Part shown: positions 1 through 11,279 of the stretch, in pieces
How positions within the stretch are numbered: position 1 is the stretch's first letter
Layout of the letters: every line of letters begins with the position of its first letter
Origin: Microvelia longipes
Taxonomy: Eukaryota > Arthropoda > Insecta > Hemiptera > Veliidae
NCBI GenBank assembly: GCA_018340805.1
Contig: JACMZG010001870.1
Span: forward strand, 49,785,115-49,849,114
Length of the DNA: 64,000 nucleotides
Direction: 5' to 3'
Translations under genes and position numbers: made by a program
Notes under the pieces: generated by a model
What the model was told of the DNA's origin: nothing
Database searches by the model: none
The model's input: the letters and a program-made list of their open reading frames with translations, nothing else

Positions 1-562
1 AAAGGTTTTTCTATACTTTTTATAAAAAAAAATATTTACAACAATAAAATTAAATAAATCTAAATTTCAGCAAATGAAATGTATATTTGAAGTTTTTCAA
101 AAAAAGACATAAAATTTGCTTATAATATTCTTCCCTTTGATTATAGAAAAAAGATCATTTATAATAAAATAAGATAGAAATGTAAAAAATCAATAACTCA
201 CTAACATCTCTTAATTAATATATTTCATGTTTTAAACAATTATATATACTCCCTTTTATCATCATTAACATGAATTTTGTCGTTACCAGATGAGTGTTGT
301 GAGAGAGAGAAAGGAGGATTGGGGGGGGGGTGGTAGCAGCACACACAGATTTTGGAATGACCCCAAATATTATTCCACATGTTTTAGCATAATCTCATTC
401 CAAGCTATGTAAATTTTACACGTTTTCATTAATTATTTAAATTTATACGAGTTTACAACATGTTAAATTTAATCAAACATTTTTTATTTTAATTACCATC
501 ATAATAAACTAAAATTATAAATAAATATATAGATGGGCAGAAAGGCCCTAAAACGGGCATTT

Positions 563-680
<118 letters not shown>

Positions 681-775
681 GTGTGTGTGTGCGTGCGTGC
701 GTGTGTGTGTGTGTGTGTGTGCGTGTGTGTGGTGTGTGTGTGTGTGATTGCGTGCGTGTGTGTTTGTATGTGTAT
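681..775. repeat. (GT)n / (GC-GT) microsatellite
   Basis: GT dinucleotides interrupted by gcgtgc steps and a few substitutions, directly after the AT array. Such alternating purine-pyrimidine DNA is prone to slippage. Confidence 0.9.
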
Positions 776-862
776 ATATGTATGCATTAACCGGTTACTC
801 TTAACATTTATCAAGAGTTAAGCATTATATTCTACCTTCGGAGTTGTTACTCTCTGACAAAG

Positions 863-985
863 AACATATTAGTTTTGGCTCCCTTAGCGGCAAGGAACAT
901 ATTCATTAGCTCCCTTAATACCATGAAACATATTAATTAGCTCCCTTAATACCTAGGAACATATTGGTTAGCTCCCTTAATACCA
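863..985. repeat. Short tandem repeat, about 36-bp unit, 4 copies
   Basis: Four units share the words gaacatatt and agctccctta, followed by aataccat or a variant. The unit length drifts slightly between copies. No coding potential is visible. Confidence 0.8.
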
Positions 986-1402
986 TACTCAATCTTGCTT
1001 GAATTGGCCGTAGGACTGTGTGGCTTTATCACCGTCTGCAGCTTTCCAATCATGTTTCAGGTATTAGTTTTCATACTCTTTACTTTCTCAGTTTTTAAGT
1101 ACTTATAGGTAGGTGATCATCGTAGAGAGTCTAGTTGTTCGAGTTATTGCTAGGTATGCCAAACATATAAACGAAGATAAATTGTGTTATCTGCATTTGC
1201 TCTGAGTTTATCATTTGGCATATAAACATTTGAGTAATAGTTAATTATGTTTTACCACTTACATATGCCTGTGACCGCGGAGATGTTAAGAGGCCGAAGG
1301 TCTTGTCTAGGTGTAACCAAGACTTAAACAAATGTCTGACAGCACTGATGTAAAAATCAAATGTTTTTTCGTCAAATTTACTTTCGTTTGGTACTTCTTG
1401 TC
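986..1402. other. Unannotated AT-rich DNA
   Basis: No long ORF, exon-like stretch or repeat structure is supported here. Confidence 0.5.
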
Positions 1403-1415
1403 CAAGCTGATAGAG

Positions 1416-1624
1416 TTTATAAGGTGATTCAATTAGAGGGTTTTTATGAATGAAATCAATTTTTTTTATGACATGTTAGTTTATAGTCCGGAATTGACGT
1501 CATTGCAGGAATAAATAGTAAATTTTCAATGTTGACCGCCTATACCGATTCCTGCAATGACGTCACACGTCATTGCCTCCGAATGCGTTTGGATTGTTTC
1601 CATCGAATTGTATCACCTTATAAA
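1416..1624. mobile_element. Palindromic MITE-like element with nested inverted repeats
   Basis: Outer arms at 1416-1434 and 1606-1624 are near-complementary and contain ataaggtgat. Inner arms at 1495-1512 and 1548-1565 are perfect 18-bp complements, each starting or ending in TGACGTCA. Nested inverted repeats in about 210 bp with no ORF fit a miniature inverted-repeat element. The true ends and a TSD could not be fixed, so the superfamily is unknown. Confidence 0.6.
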
Positions 1625-1679
1625 TTTTTAACATCTTGCTTCTTGTCAGAGTCAAGCTGTCTGTACTTAAATAAAACTT

Positions 1680-2277
1680 TTATTAATTACTGATAAATAC
1701 ATAATTTCCTTGAGAAAATCACTGGATTGTTTTCCATACAAATCTTATCAAGCCAATAACACTGTATTGCCCCTAATCCTAAAAACAACTATTGTCAGTT
1801 AAAAAAATAGTAGTTAAATTGCTCTAGTATTTCCATTATAAAAACATAGTTTTAGAAAATTCGCTTTTTTACAACTAGCAATATGTGCCATGTGTGAGAC
1901 CAGATCCACTGGGGTCCATGTGTCGACCACAAGGGGCGTCTCAAGACACTTACTTGAATCAAATAAATAAAATCTCAGAGCAATAGTTATTAAGATTTCC
2001 GTGCTTTGAAATCCGCGTATCGAAAGCTTGCTGACTGGATCCGATTATCCCACTGTTGGTGATTTCAGCTTGAAGTAAGGCCTTATAGGTATAGAGCCCG
2101 TTCCACAGAAGTACATGCCTTGCATACTACAAGTAATTAGCTAGATATAATAGGAAACGAGCATACTCGTGACAGATTCTGTTAAAATTTAATAATCCCT
2201 CAAACAAATTTTACAAAATATTGTAAAAAAACAACTTGTAACTACAAGTGTCAAAACAAAATGTTTCACTTATATTC
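1680..2277. other. Unannotated DNA
   Basis: AT-rich with a slightly GC-richer part near 1890-2100. No reading frame, splice-bounded exon or repeat could be supported. Confidence 0.5.
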
Positions 2278-2756
2278 AAGGATCTTGAATAAAGATGATG
2301 ACGCATTAAAGAAAATTTCTGACCCCATAAAAGTTGTAAGAGATAGAGAAATAGGAGCAAACTTACCTCCCCTATGGTTCTAATGGGAAAAAGGCGCCAA
2401 ACGCAGGCTAAGTAGCAAGGTTGTCGAGTCTGCTTCTCAACTTTCTTCTGTGCTTCTCGTAATTGTTAAATCATTTTTGTTTATTTAATTTTAAATTTTG
2501 GACTATACTTAGCCACTTCAGTGAGTGATAATTTAAGCGTGTTTAACCTTCTTAAGAAATAATCAATGGGAAACCATTGAGAGGTAAGTTTGCCTCTAAA
2601 TTTTAAGACCTACGCTCTTATGAAAATTGTAAGCATGCGCAGTTGGTTTTTGGCGTGTGTTTCGTGTTGAATTCTCTCTTTTTTTGGGTTTTCGATGGGT
2701 TAATTTTCTGTTTGGCAAATTGATTTAGTGCGTCATCCCCTTTATTCAAGATCCTT
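2278..2756. mobile_element. Non-autonomous TIR element (479 bp)
   Basis: The left end (aaggatcttgaataaag, then gatgacgcattaa) matches the reverse complement of the right end over about 33 bp with few mismatches. A second inner inverted pair, around caaacttacctcc at 2352-2375 and gaggtaagtttgcctc at 2580-2597, lies inside. No transposase ORF is present, so it would depend on a helper. No clear TSD was found, leaving the superfamily open. Confidence 0.7.
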
Positions 2757-3226
2757 ATTTATATCATTACAAATTATTGTAACCTACAAATATTTATCAC
2801 TGGTTGTGTTGATGGAACTCTAATTAAAATAGATCCTCCACGGAAATGAGCACGCATTTGTGGATAGAAACGTGACAACTCAATCAATTGTATGATACTG
2901 TGTGAACCTAATAAGGAAAGATTTTATGTGAGTGCATAGTGGTCAGGGAGTGAACATGATGCCAGAGTATTAAGAAACAGCTCACTCTTTAGACGAATTG
3001 AATCAGGTTTGAGCCCTTTAGCCAAAACAGTGACTATTCATGGCAATTTTGGGTATCCCTTGCTGGGTTGGCTTATGTCGCTAGTTTTTTGAGGCTAATC
3101 TATGTAATAATGCGCAAAAATCACGAGAAGGATTGTTGAAAATACCATAGGAGCATGTTAAGGGAAGAATTTCCTTGTTCAATCAAGGAAATTTTCCAAT
3201 TTCAACTACTTGAGATTGGACCATGT
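2757..3226. other. Unannotated DNA
   Basis: Mixed-composition DNA with no long ORF or recognised repeat before the next AT array. Confidence 0.5.
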
Positions 3227-3503
<277 letters not shown>

Positions 3504-3542
3504 TACACCAAGGAAATTCATTAGCATTGATTTCTAATACTA

Positions 3543-3949
3543 CAGTCTATCGTTTAGTTTAAAAATCTTGACAGGTCAGTTTAGGCACCACTGATTTTTA
3601 AGAAAAAAAAATCCCTGCAAGAAGGGAGAGGGAAAAAAATATGTAAACAAATCAGGTTATTTTGCCCTTATTTTCTTGGCGATGTTTTTTTTACATTTTT
3701 TTTTGTGTAGTTTTATTTTAATATATCATTTTTAAGATTAATTTGAAAGTAGTTTTCAAAACGATGTAATCAAAAGAAGTACCACAAGCAAAGTGAACCA
3801 TTGTCGGGAAGAAGGTTTTTTCCCTACAGCGGTTATGGTGGAAGGGATTATTTTTTCTTTATAAGTGAGAGGTTGGCAGCGGCTTCTCTGATTGGTCAAT
3901 CCCCAAAATACTTATGACCTTGGGGATTTTTAAACTAAACGATAGACTG
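3543..3949. mobile_element. Tc1/mariner-like MITE (407 bp) with TA target duplication
   Basis: The ends are cagtctatcgtttagttt and its exact complement, continuing into aaaaatc for about 25 bp of TIR. Both ends are flanked directly by TA (3541-3542 and 3950-3951), the dinucleotide duplicated by Tc1/mariner transposases. The interior has no transposase ORF. Assignment rests on the TA duplication and the TIR, not on a transposase. Confidence 0.8.
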
Positions 3950-3952
3950 TAG

Positions 3953-4963
3953 TCACAAAAACTAAAAATTAATCCATCAACCAAAAACGAAGACTTAAAA
4001 TAGTTTATCTAAACTTGCGGATGTAGATTTTTTTGCGAGAGACACGCAATCTTTAAAAATTTTAACAAAAGTTGCGTGTGTCTTTCAGAAAAAAAAATGC
4101 CTTGGATGATTTTTGTTGATTTTATGACATTAAGATGGGAGCCGAGTATGGCCCCGTGTTGGGACGACTGGAGCACGAAGCTCAATGAGAGATAACACCG
4201 AGGGAACATCGGCCCCCCAGATCCCCCTGAGGTAACCAATAGGAGGAGCTTCAACCCCACTAGAATTTCCAGCTGTTTTTCTATTGGTCCATCAAAACAC
4301 AAACCCCGTGAGAAACAACCAATCAAAATAATTCTTCACTCTTAGACGTTATTTTGATAATAAAATGAAATGATGCGATTGGTGGGTAATGATGCCTTGG
4401 CAAGGTCAGCCCCGATATACCCCCCTCCCCTACTTAGATATTCACTTCAAATTTCTCCCTCCATAAAACTAATTATTTTTTTTCTATCATTTTTTGTTTT
4501 TCCCAAAATTTCAATCATATTTACTTAAAAAACTAAAGCCCCCAACTCTCTTGGGTTCTACATACATATACATACATTTATTTTTAAAATAAAAAAATAA
4601 TTCTAAAATACATAAAAAAACATAAATGAATTTTGGAAAGTTTACCTTAACTAAATTTAAATAGCGATGCGACGTATGATTTATATGAGGCGTACATCCT
4701 GACGTAATTATAAATTATTTACTTTGTAAATTACACCGAACGAAAGAGTCAACAGCCTTGTGCAAAAATTAACCTAAAAATTAAACATCCAGAGCCTTGA
4801 TGATGGTTCATTAGGACTTCTAAGACCAATTCTACTATTAGGTTAGGCAATTGAGTTCTCCAAAGATTTTCATTAAAAGCAGAGCTTTATAAATAAAATA
4901 ATTTTAAAAACAATCAGAATAAAACTTAATAGGACACTATTACGGTATATTCATTGACACATT
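3953..4963. other. Unannotated DNA with several CCAAT motifs
   Basis: Between about 4230 and 4385 there are four CCAAT or ATTGG words in both orientations. A minus-strand open frame of 105 codons crosses this interval but has low-complexity composition and no recognised motif. The rest is plain AT-rich sequence. Confidence 0.45.
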
Positions 4964-4964
4964 G

Positions 4965-5600
4965 AGTGAAACCTCACGATAATATTGTTATGGATTAAGT
5001 GCAGCCTCACGATAATATTATTATGGATTAAGTGCAGCATCACTATAACATTGTTCTGGATTAAATGCAGCCACGATTAATATTGTTATGGATTAAGTGC
5101 AGCCTCACGATAATATTGTTATGGATTAAGTGCAGCCTCACGATATATATTGTTAAGTGCAGCCTCACGATAATATTGTTATGGATTAAGTGCAGCCTCA
5201 CGATAATATTGTTATGGATTAAGGTGCAGCCTCACGATAATATTATTATGGATTAAGTGCAGCATCACTATAACATTGTTCTGGATTAAATGCAGCCTCA
5301 CGATAATATTGTTATGGATTAAGTGCAGCCTCACGATAATATTGTTATGGATTAAGTGCAGCCTCACGATAATATTGTTATGGATTAAGTGCGCCTCACG
5401 ATAATATTGCAGCCTCACGATAATATTATTATGGATTAAGTGCAGCATCACGATAATATTGTTATGGATTAAGTGCAGCCTCACGATAATATAGTTATGG
5501 ATTAAGTGCATCCTCACGATAATATTATTATGGATTAAGGGCAGCCTCACGATAATATTGTTATGGATTAAGTGCAGCCTCACGATAATAATCTCACGAT
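4965..5600. repeat. Minisatellite, about 33-bp unit
   Basis: About 18 or more units built from gtgcagcctcacgataata followed by ttgttatggattaa. Units vary by substitutions and by deletions (around 5140-5160 and 5390-5410). Further decayed units continue to about 5840. There are no unique spacers, so this is not CRISPR-like. The open frames on both strands simply reflect the period being a multiple of three. Confidence 0.93.
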
Positions 5601-6676
5601 AGCATTGTTATAGATTAAATGCAGCCTCTCGATAATCTTGTTAAAAATTAAGAGCAGTCTCACGCTAACGTTGTTACAAATTAAGTGCAGACTCACGATA
5701 ACGTTAGTACAAATTAAGTGCAGTCATACGAAAATATTTGTACGAATTGAGTGCAGAGTTACGAACGTAATGTTACGAATTGAGTGCATATTTACGAACG
5801 TAATGTCCGTAAATCTGAGTTCACAAATTGAGTGCGGTTTTACTGACGACTCTAGATGCTGCTTATCATTTGATTCCTTTAAGAACTGTTGATTTATACC
5901 AGCCGTATTAAAAAACCTTGTTTATTATATTAGTGGATACATATATAATAAACCGTGGTCACCCGTGGTGTAGTGGTTAAAGTACGCGGCCAATACACAG
6001 AGTGTACTATGGATTAAGTGCAGCCTCACGATAATATTGTTATGGATTAGTGCAGTCACGATAATATTTGATGGATTAAGTGCAGCCTCACGATAATATT
6101 ATTATGGATTAAGGCAGCATCACGATAATATTGTTATGGATTAAGTGCAGCCTCACGATAATATAGTTATGGATTAAGTGCATCCTCACGATAATATTAT
6201 TATGGATTAAGGGCAGCCTCACGATAATATTGTTATGGATTAAGTGCAGCCTCACGATAATAATCTCACGATAGCATTGTTATAGATTAAATGCAGCCTC
6301 TCGATAATCTTGTTAAAAATTAAGAGCAGTCTCACGCTAACGTTGTTACAAATTAAGTGCAGACTCACGATAACGTTAGTACAAATTAAGTGCAGTCATA
6401 CGAAATATTTGTACGAATTGAGTGCAGAGTTACGAACGTAATGTTACGAATTGAGTGCATATTTACGAACGTAATGTCCGTAAATCTGAGTTCACAAATT
6501 AAGTGCGGTTTTACTGACGACTCTAGATGCTGCTTATCATTTGATTCCTTTAAGAACTGTTGATTTATACCAGCCGTATTAAAAAACCTTGTTTATTATA
6601 TTAGTGGATACATATATAATAAACCGTGGTCACCCGTGGTGTAGTGGTTAAAGTACGCGGCCAATACACAGAGTGA
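5409..6676. repeat. Tandem segmental duplication, about 671-bp period
   Basis: Copy 1 (about 5409-6005) and copy 2 (about 6080-6676) are nearly identical. Each holds the end of the minisatellite, its decayed units, and the flank leading into a tRNA-like head. For example, aaccgtggtc occurs at 5951 and 6622. Copy 1 breaks off inside the tRNA-like head at cacagagtg and re-enters minisatellite sequence, so the duplication junction lies within the SINE head. This fits unequal crossing-over in the array. Confidence 0.88.
5962..6005 (+). pseudogene. Truncated tRNA-like SINE head
   Basis: Contains the 5' part of the same tRNA-like sequence as at 6633, including an A-box-like ggtgtagtggtta. It is cut off before the B box by the tandem-duplication junction. 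Confidence 0.7.
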
Positions 6677-7095
6677 ATGACTTTAGTCATGGGTTCAATC
6701 CCAGCACGGGCCTCTAGGATTTTTATGAGAGGGATAAAAATTCTGCGTACCACGTCCTTCAGAAGGGACGTAAAGCCGGTGGTCTCGAGCCTACGTTGTC
6801 AGGTACTCGTTAAAGATCCCTTACCCTAAAGGAAACTGGGTATAGGCAAAATTTAGGACCCTCATAGTAGATTCATTATAATACTATACTGTTTCTGCCT
6901 TGTAGTTTAAAGTGTGTAGAGGTTTGGTTAACAGTTAGAGCACGTGTTGTTCCCAGTTTCACTAGACTATAAGAGTCAGTGAAAATATGTATGATTGCTT
7001 GGAAAAAGCATGAGAGGAACCATAGAAATTCACGGCTCTACTGTCTAGATTAGATGAAATATACCTACACTTGAAATTAAAAGAGTAGAACACTA
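6633..7095 (+). mobile_element. tRNA-derived SINE, copy 1
   Basis: The head (6633-6710) folds like a tRNA. CCCGTG at 6633-6638 pairs with CACGGG at 6705-6710, an A-box-like tggtgtagtgg lies near the start, and a B box ggttcaatccc sits in a tggg/ccca T-arm. A body of about 350 bp follows, beginning near tgcgtaccacgtccttcaga. The body recurs at 12502, showing it is a repeat rather than a lone tRNA gene. The internal A and B boxes would act as a Pol III promoter. The 3' limit is where the two copies stop matching. It has no protein product; a LINE partner is assumed but not identified. Confidence 0.8.
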
Positions 7096-7788
7096 CCTTA
7101 GGGAGCCTGGCAAAAAGGGCCCAACAACATGGCCTACTTGCCTGGTATTTACAACCACTCCTCCTACTACTATCACTACTACTAGTGGATACATTCGCGC
7201 CCAATTTCAAATCAATCATCGATCTTTTGTTGAACGTAGTGCTATTCGATAAAATTTGAACTAATACATCTACACTGCAATACAGGCAACAACATTGAAC
7301 CAAATCAATATTTACTAATTAGTTACTAACACAAATAAACAGGATAATTACTATTTGTAATTACCCTCTGTTGTTATTATCCTCTGTAATCCAAACCCTA
7401 ATTACAATGCAATATATTTGTTTCTATTTTTTTAAATACATAAATAATAACATATATAATAAGTTTTTTTAGCGAATAATCAAAGAGAACATAAGCTCAT
7501 GAGATCAGGGTCATGGAACGGGGAGCGGACACGGACACGATGATTTTCGAACGCTTTCCCCACGTCGAAATGAAACTTGGCACAAGAATTAACTTTGTTA
7601 ATGTCCCGAACTCTATTGTATGTGAAAAATTTGTGACGTCATTAACCCACAAAAATAACCCAACAAACATTTCAAAAAATCACAAATCTTTATATAGTGT
7701 TTATATTGGGCTAAACTATTTTAAACATAATGTATGTTACACAAAAAGCTTAAGTATAATTTTATATCAGTATAAGGTTTTATTGATT
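7096..7788. other. Unannotated DNA
   Basis: AT-rich, with no supported gene. The open frames here are short or read into the neighbouring AT array. Confidence 0.5.
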
Positions 7789-8080
<292 letters not shown>

Positions 8081-9000
8081 TCTCTCAGCACACAATCATT
8101 AAATGAGAGAGAGAGAGAGTGCATGATTTTCATGTAGATCTTGAAGAGTCACTTTCAGATCATTGGCACATAATGTTCAAGCTCGATGCCACTCTTCTTA
8201 TAACTTCTTTAGGAATCCTAGAACTGCTGATTGAGAACTGTACAGAAACATACTCAGAACTAAGTTTAAGGCATTAGGAGAATGACCATTAGATCTATAT
8301 TGTGCCATTTCCTATTCACAGAGCCTGACTTGCGCACTGCTATCTGCTTTGCGCACACGAACGTCTAATTCGTCTGTATCGTGGTGGTCTTCTTTAGATA
8401 ACTTGAGGAAAAACGTAAATAAAACTCTCAGTAGAGCTAAAAAAGGAAAATTCCCATCTTTTTAGAATCGAACAAATCTATTTGTAGGAAATACAATCTG
8501 CAATAAAAAAAAGCAAAGCGTGAATCGTGGAAAGAGCATTGTAATGAAATTGACAGGATTGACATTGCTGCAGCGAAATTCCACCAGGTTCTGGCAATAA
8601 ATCCATCTTTGTAAAACGGACCACTATGGATAAATTGGACTTAATTTACCTTTTCTGAGGATGAAGTTCTCATAAATTTACTACAACCTATGGCAGGATG
8701 TCAGTTGGGGGTAGAAGAGGACCCTCCTCCTTTATACCCAGTCTCACCTTGGAAGACCTTGCTCGAAGCTTCTCGCAAGGCGGTAACTGAACATGAACTG
8801 GATGGGGCAATAAATAGTTTTTCTCTAATCAATTTTGGGTAGATTGTGTCGTAATTCCATAGAAAGTTTATGATATTATTTCTTCCCCCCTCACTGTATT
8901 GTTTAAAACTTCTTTGTCACACCAGTTAGTTCCATTAGATTGAAGATAAATTAGGGTAGTTTCTATTCCTAACCAAGGTAGACCTGATTTTACACTTTCA

Positions 9001-9111
9001 AAATCATTTAGACCTATTAGTTTAACATATTTTCTTTTAAAAAGGTTAAAGCGTCTAGTTGATAAGTACATTCGTGATAACCTTAAGATAAATTTAAGTA
9101 AGCAACAGTAT
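9001..9111 (+). pseudogene. RT N-terminal fragment (LINE)
   Basis: Reads in one frame as a peptide containing FRPISLTYFLLKRL and VDKYIRDNL, the usual RT block just before the palm (the fRPISL signature and the vekvi-like helix). It is preceded by decayed sequence with stops from about 8540, including a piece reading SWKEHCNEIDRIDIAAAKF that resembles the segment between endonuclease and RT in insect LINEs. Confidence 0.75.
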
Positions 9112-9220
9112 GCCTATTAGTCAGAAAAATCTTGCGAAGCTCCTCTACACATTTAGTTGGGAAAAATTGAGGAAGTCCTTGACAAGAAACAACGAGCATT
9201 ATGATTTTTTTGGACATTAA

Positions 9221-9532
9221 ATGTGCCTTAACTGTGTTTCTATTGCGTTCATAGTACCTGTTGCTTTAGAACATGGAGTCCAACCCACACTTGTTGGGTG
9301 GATTAAATCTATGCTTGCCCAGAGGATAATCAGCGCAGTACGCAATGGGGCTACAATTAAGACTACTGTAACTACAGGTTGTCCACAAGAAGGTGTACTA
9401 TCTTCTCTATTATGGTGTTTTGTTGTAAATAATCTGATAGTGACTTTGCAAAATGAAGGCTTTTATGACCAGGCTTACGCCGACGATGTAGCAGTGTTTA
9501 TAAGGGGAAAATGTTTAAACACTGTGTTTTAG
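9221..9532 (+). pseudogene. RT palm fragment with YADD (LINE)
   Basis: A 103-codon open stretch. TTGCPQEGVLSSLLW matches the conserved TxGxPQGxxLSPLLW block of LINE RTs with the G to E and P to S changes of decay. YADD, the catalytic aspartate pair, lies at residues 86-89 (9476-9487). Just upstream, FLDIKCA at about 9210-9225 is the first palm block (normally LDxxxAFD), broken by a frameshift. The ATG at 9221 is internal, not a real start. RNA-templated DNA synthesis is the ancestral role; this copy is inactive. Confidence 0.85.
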
Positions 9533-9547
9533 CTAGGCTAGAGAGTC

Positions 9548-10055
9548 TTGTTATATATTGTTGAAAAATGGTGCAGAACAAATAACTTATCTTTAAATCC
9601 AACCAAGACGGTCGTTGTCCTCTTTACCAGGAAAAAGGATTTGAATGAATCCATAGAGCTATCACTGAAAGGCGAAAGTATCAATATTTCTTCATCTGTG
9701 AAATACTTAGTAATAGTTCTGGATAAAAGACTAACTTGGATGCAAAACTTGACAAAGCAATGGCAGCCTTTTGGGTTTCCCCAGTTAGGACCAATTAACT
9801 GGGAATTGAAACCAAAAGTTTTATTCTGGATCTATACCAGCATGGTTAGACCAATATTATTATAAGCTTGTGAAGTTTGGTGGCCTAAGCTTTCTTTTGA
9901 GGCAAGGAAAAAGAAACTATCAGCTTCAAGGAGTCGTCTGTAGAAGTATACTAGGAGCAATGAAGGCAGCTCCTACTCAAGCTTTAGAGGTGATTTTAAA
10001 CATTCCCCCTTTGCATTTATACCTCAGACACGACGCCATGTTTACGGCTTATTGA
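9548..10055 (+). pseudogene. RT thumb and connection fragments (LINE)
   Basis: Two open pieces (9548-9865 and 9870-10055) continue the RT. They show WCRTNNLSLNPTKTVVV and KYLVIVLDKRLTW, blocks that follow YADD in I- and Jockey-type LINEs, then RPILL and APTQALEVILNIPPLHLY. The last resembles the conserved LxxxxxxPPL segment that leads into RNase H. A stop and frameshift near 9866 separate the pieces. Confidence 0.8.
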
Positions 10056-10299
10056 CTACACAGTATAGGACTATGGCAGCGCTTCAAGCTAGTTTCTACG
10101 GGGCATATTACCATTTGGTCATGTGTTACCATTCTCTTGACATATGATAATATGCCACAAGATGTCATGGTTCCACAATGGAACTTTGAGCAAACCTGGT
10201 CTTACTCAATACCATCACGAAGTGAGTAAGAAAATGTAAGGTTGGATCCTAGACTGATGGATCGAGACTTATAGACAGATCTGGTGCAGGAATATTTAG

Positions 10300-10985
10300 T
10301 GCTGAGCCAAATTATGAAATCAGCTTAAGAGCTCACGCTAAAGTCTTTCAAGCAGATGTCTATGCCATTTAGGGGTGCGCTCATGTTCTCTTAAGCAAAT
10401 CAAGAGTAAACAGAAATATTATTTAATAAACGGACAGTCAGGCAGCATTGAAAGCTCTTATTATCCCGAAGAGTAATTCTAAACTGGTAACGGAATGCAA
10501 ATCGACACTTAATAAACTTAGCTATCAAAATCAAGTAAAAATCATTTGGGTACCAGGACATTGTGAAATTGAGGGTAATGAAATTTCTGAACGGCTAGCT
10601 TGTTCTGGTTCTGGTAAATCACCCATAAGCCTGAACCTATTATTGGCGTCCCAAATGTCTGAGAGGTCACACCTGCCACAGTCGCTTAGCAATGCCTCTT
10701 GTGATAAGTGGCGTAGTTCTTTTGGAATGAGACAATCTAAGCTTATGCTTTCTGGTCCTTCTCAGAAACGCACAAGATTATATTGTCGATGGGCAAGGGA
10801 ACTTGTCACGACATTACTGGAGTTCTGATATGACACTGCAGGTCTAGTGAATAGTTCACATTGCAGATTTTTAAACGAAGAAGATGAAACGCCATATCAT
10901 CTCATTGAGTCATGTCCTGATCTCAACACACAACGTAGGCTGAATTTCCTCTTGTTTTCCTTTTCATCTGACCAGCTTAAGTCAT
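10300..10985 (+). pseudogene. RNase H domain and C-terminal Cys/His motif (LINE)
   Basis: VFQADVYAI at about 10346-10372 corresponds to the RNase H block with the catalytic Glu (here Asp). A shifted frame gives DSQAALKAL (about 10434-10459) and then IIWVPGHCEIEGNEISERLA, the late RNase H block with its His and last acidic residue, inside the open stretch 10448-10828. After a break, CRFLNEEDETPYHLIESCP at about 10863-10919 gives a C-x(11)-H-x(4)-C arrangement like the terminal zinc motif of insect LINEs. Three or more frame changes make the domain non-functional. Confidence 0.8.
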
Positions 10986-11275
10986 ATCAATAAATGTCTT
11001 CATATTAATAAGTCATCATATCAATAAATGTATTCATATTAATAAGTCATGTCAATAAATATATTCATATTAATAAGTAATATCAATCAATATCTTCATA
11101 TTAATGAGTCATATTAATAAATGTCTCCATGATAATAAGTCATATCAATAAATATCTTCATATTAATGAGTCATATTAATAAATGTCTTCATAATAATAA
11201 GTCATATCAATAAATATCTTCATATTAATAAGTTATCATATCAATAAATGTCTTCATATTAATAAATCAAAATTT
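10975..11275. repeat. Minisatellite, about 31-bp unit
   Basis: About nine to ten units of catatcaataaatgtcttca plus tattaataagt, with small changes. It begins immediately after the LINE coding remnant, so it may have grown from the element's 3' tail. Confidence 0.9.
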
Positions 11276-11279
11276 CTTA

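Larger units (their letters stand above)
8540..10985 (+). mobile_element. Decayed I-group non-LTR retrotransposon
   Basis: Fragments in all three + frames line up in LINE order: an RT N-terminal block (FRPISL at about 9010), palm with YADD, thumb, RNase H, and a terminal Cys/His motif. An RNase H domain behind the RT is characteristic of the I/LOA/R1-related group rather than of CR1 or RTE. Multiple stops and frameshifts show it is dead. No endonuclease domain is recognisable, so the copy is probably 5'-truncated or too decayed. Its 3' end runs into a minisatellite at about 10975. Clade assignment within the group is uncertain. Confidence 0.82.

Noticed and set aside
4009..4326. Minus-strand frame of 105 codons
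   Set aside because: No recognisable domain, low-complexity composition and no splice or promoter context.
4965..5600. Regular 33-bp repeats resembling a CRISPR array
   Set aside because: The repeats are contiguous with no unique spacers, the genome is eukaryotic, and the units drift like a minisatellite.
6633..6710. Functional tRNA gene
   Set aside because: The acceptor stem has only six pairs, the anticodon arm is poor, and the sequence continues into a repeated SINE body.
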